From positions 56,881-120,880 of the forward strand of contig JAGYXB010001355.1 of the NCBI GenBank assembly GCA_022495005.1: 64,000 bases of DNA. Reading direction: 5' to 3'. The notes beneath the pieces were generated by a model. It was not told the DNA's origin and searched no databases. It worked only from the letters and a program-made list of their open reading frames with translations. Positions 63,805-64,000 of this stretch are shown here, in pieces. The translations under genes were made by a program, and so were the position numbers. Numbering within the stretch: the first letter of the stretch is position 1; the number at the start of each line of letters is the position of its first letter. Origin of the DNA: Rhyacophila brunnea (Eukaryota > Arthropoda > Insecta > Trichoptera > Rhyacophilidae).

Positions 63805-64000
63805 TACAACGTTTTTATTAGCTCGTATTCTTGTTTGTCCAGTACAAATCTTGCAATCGATTTTAACTAACTTTCCGACTAGCTAGACATTTGGAACTTT
63901 TAGAATATATCAGAAAACGATGCCAAAGCATTCTTTTAATATTTTTAGCCATCTTTAAGCAGAATTGAATTCATTTTCAGTTAATTCTGTTTTGTATGAA
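63805..64000 (+). repeat. TACAACG family, copy cut by window end
   Basis: Starts TACAACGTTTTTATTAGCTC and follows the family through ATCAGAAAACGATGCC to the window end. Confidence 0.8.

Larger units (their letters stand above)
35115..64000 (-). other. Presumed Ddr intron (partial) upstream of the discoidin exon
   Basis: The exon ending at 35114 starts mid-codon, so an upstream coding exon must exist. No sequence resembling the first half of the discoidin domain was found up to 64000, making this a single intron of at least 28.9 kb (inference). Its content is transposon debris listed separately. 35170-37230, 37380-38980, 40700-42540, 45500-47330, 50880-52130, 52820-53980, 55000-55550, 58720-59100, 61090-62500 and 62860-63800 are AT-rich with nothing recognised. 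Confidence 0.65.

Overview
This is an AT-rich insect nuclear window, probably from a moth or butterfly. The reasons are long introns with GT/AG splice sites, decayed non-LTR retrotransposons, mariner, hAT and TTAA-flanked elements, tRNA-derived repeats and TTAGG-type runs. One repeat end (GCGCGTACATAAGTACACAC) is one I remember as common in Lepidoptera. The order is an inference; insect is secure.

Only one protein-coding gene is supported. It lies on the minus strand and is a discoidin domain receptor tyrosine kinase (Ddr, the insect relative of DDR1/DDR2). Seven exons join in frame with matching splice phases: 34883-35114, 33443-33590, 30569-30745, 24473-24603, 22994-23201, 15481-16002 and 12096-12271. 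They total 1594 nt, about 531 codons. They encode the second half of the discoidin (collagen-binding) domain, the DS-like domain, the outer juxtamembrane stalk, the transmembrane helix and most of the cytoplasmic juxtamembrane segment. The signal peptide and first half of the discoidin domain must lie above 64000, and the tyrosine kinase exons below 1, because no candidate exon for either was found here. The window is therefore mostly intron, with flanking introns of at least 12 kb and 28 kb.

The introns are filled with transposon debris. 1-12095 holds two non-autonomous hAT elements with exact 8-bp target duplications (2496-3369 and 6538-7266), LINE 3' ends and a TTAGG-rich inverted-repeat element. 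12272-24472 holds a tRNA-Asn-like repeat, a 1.39-kb near-perfect palindrome flanked by TTAA (18202-19597), and a mariner copy split by a LINE with a 10-bp target duplication. 24604-34882 holds a pair of repeats with an internal tRNA-like core and a second copy of the tRNA-Asn-associated element. 35115-64000 holds small inverted-repeat elements (some nested), five LINE fragments, further repeats with tRNA-like cores, and several copies of a roughly 430-bp family that also appears at both window edges.

No rRNA, CRISPR, functional tRNA or second protein-coding gene is supported. The most unusual structure is the palindrome at 18202-19597. If transcribed with the gene or on its own, it would fold into a hairpin of about 690 bp.
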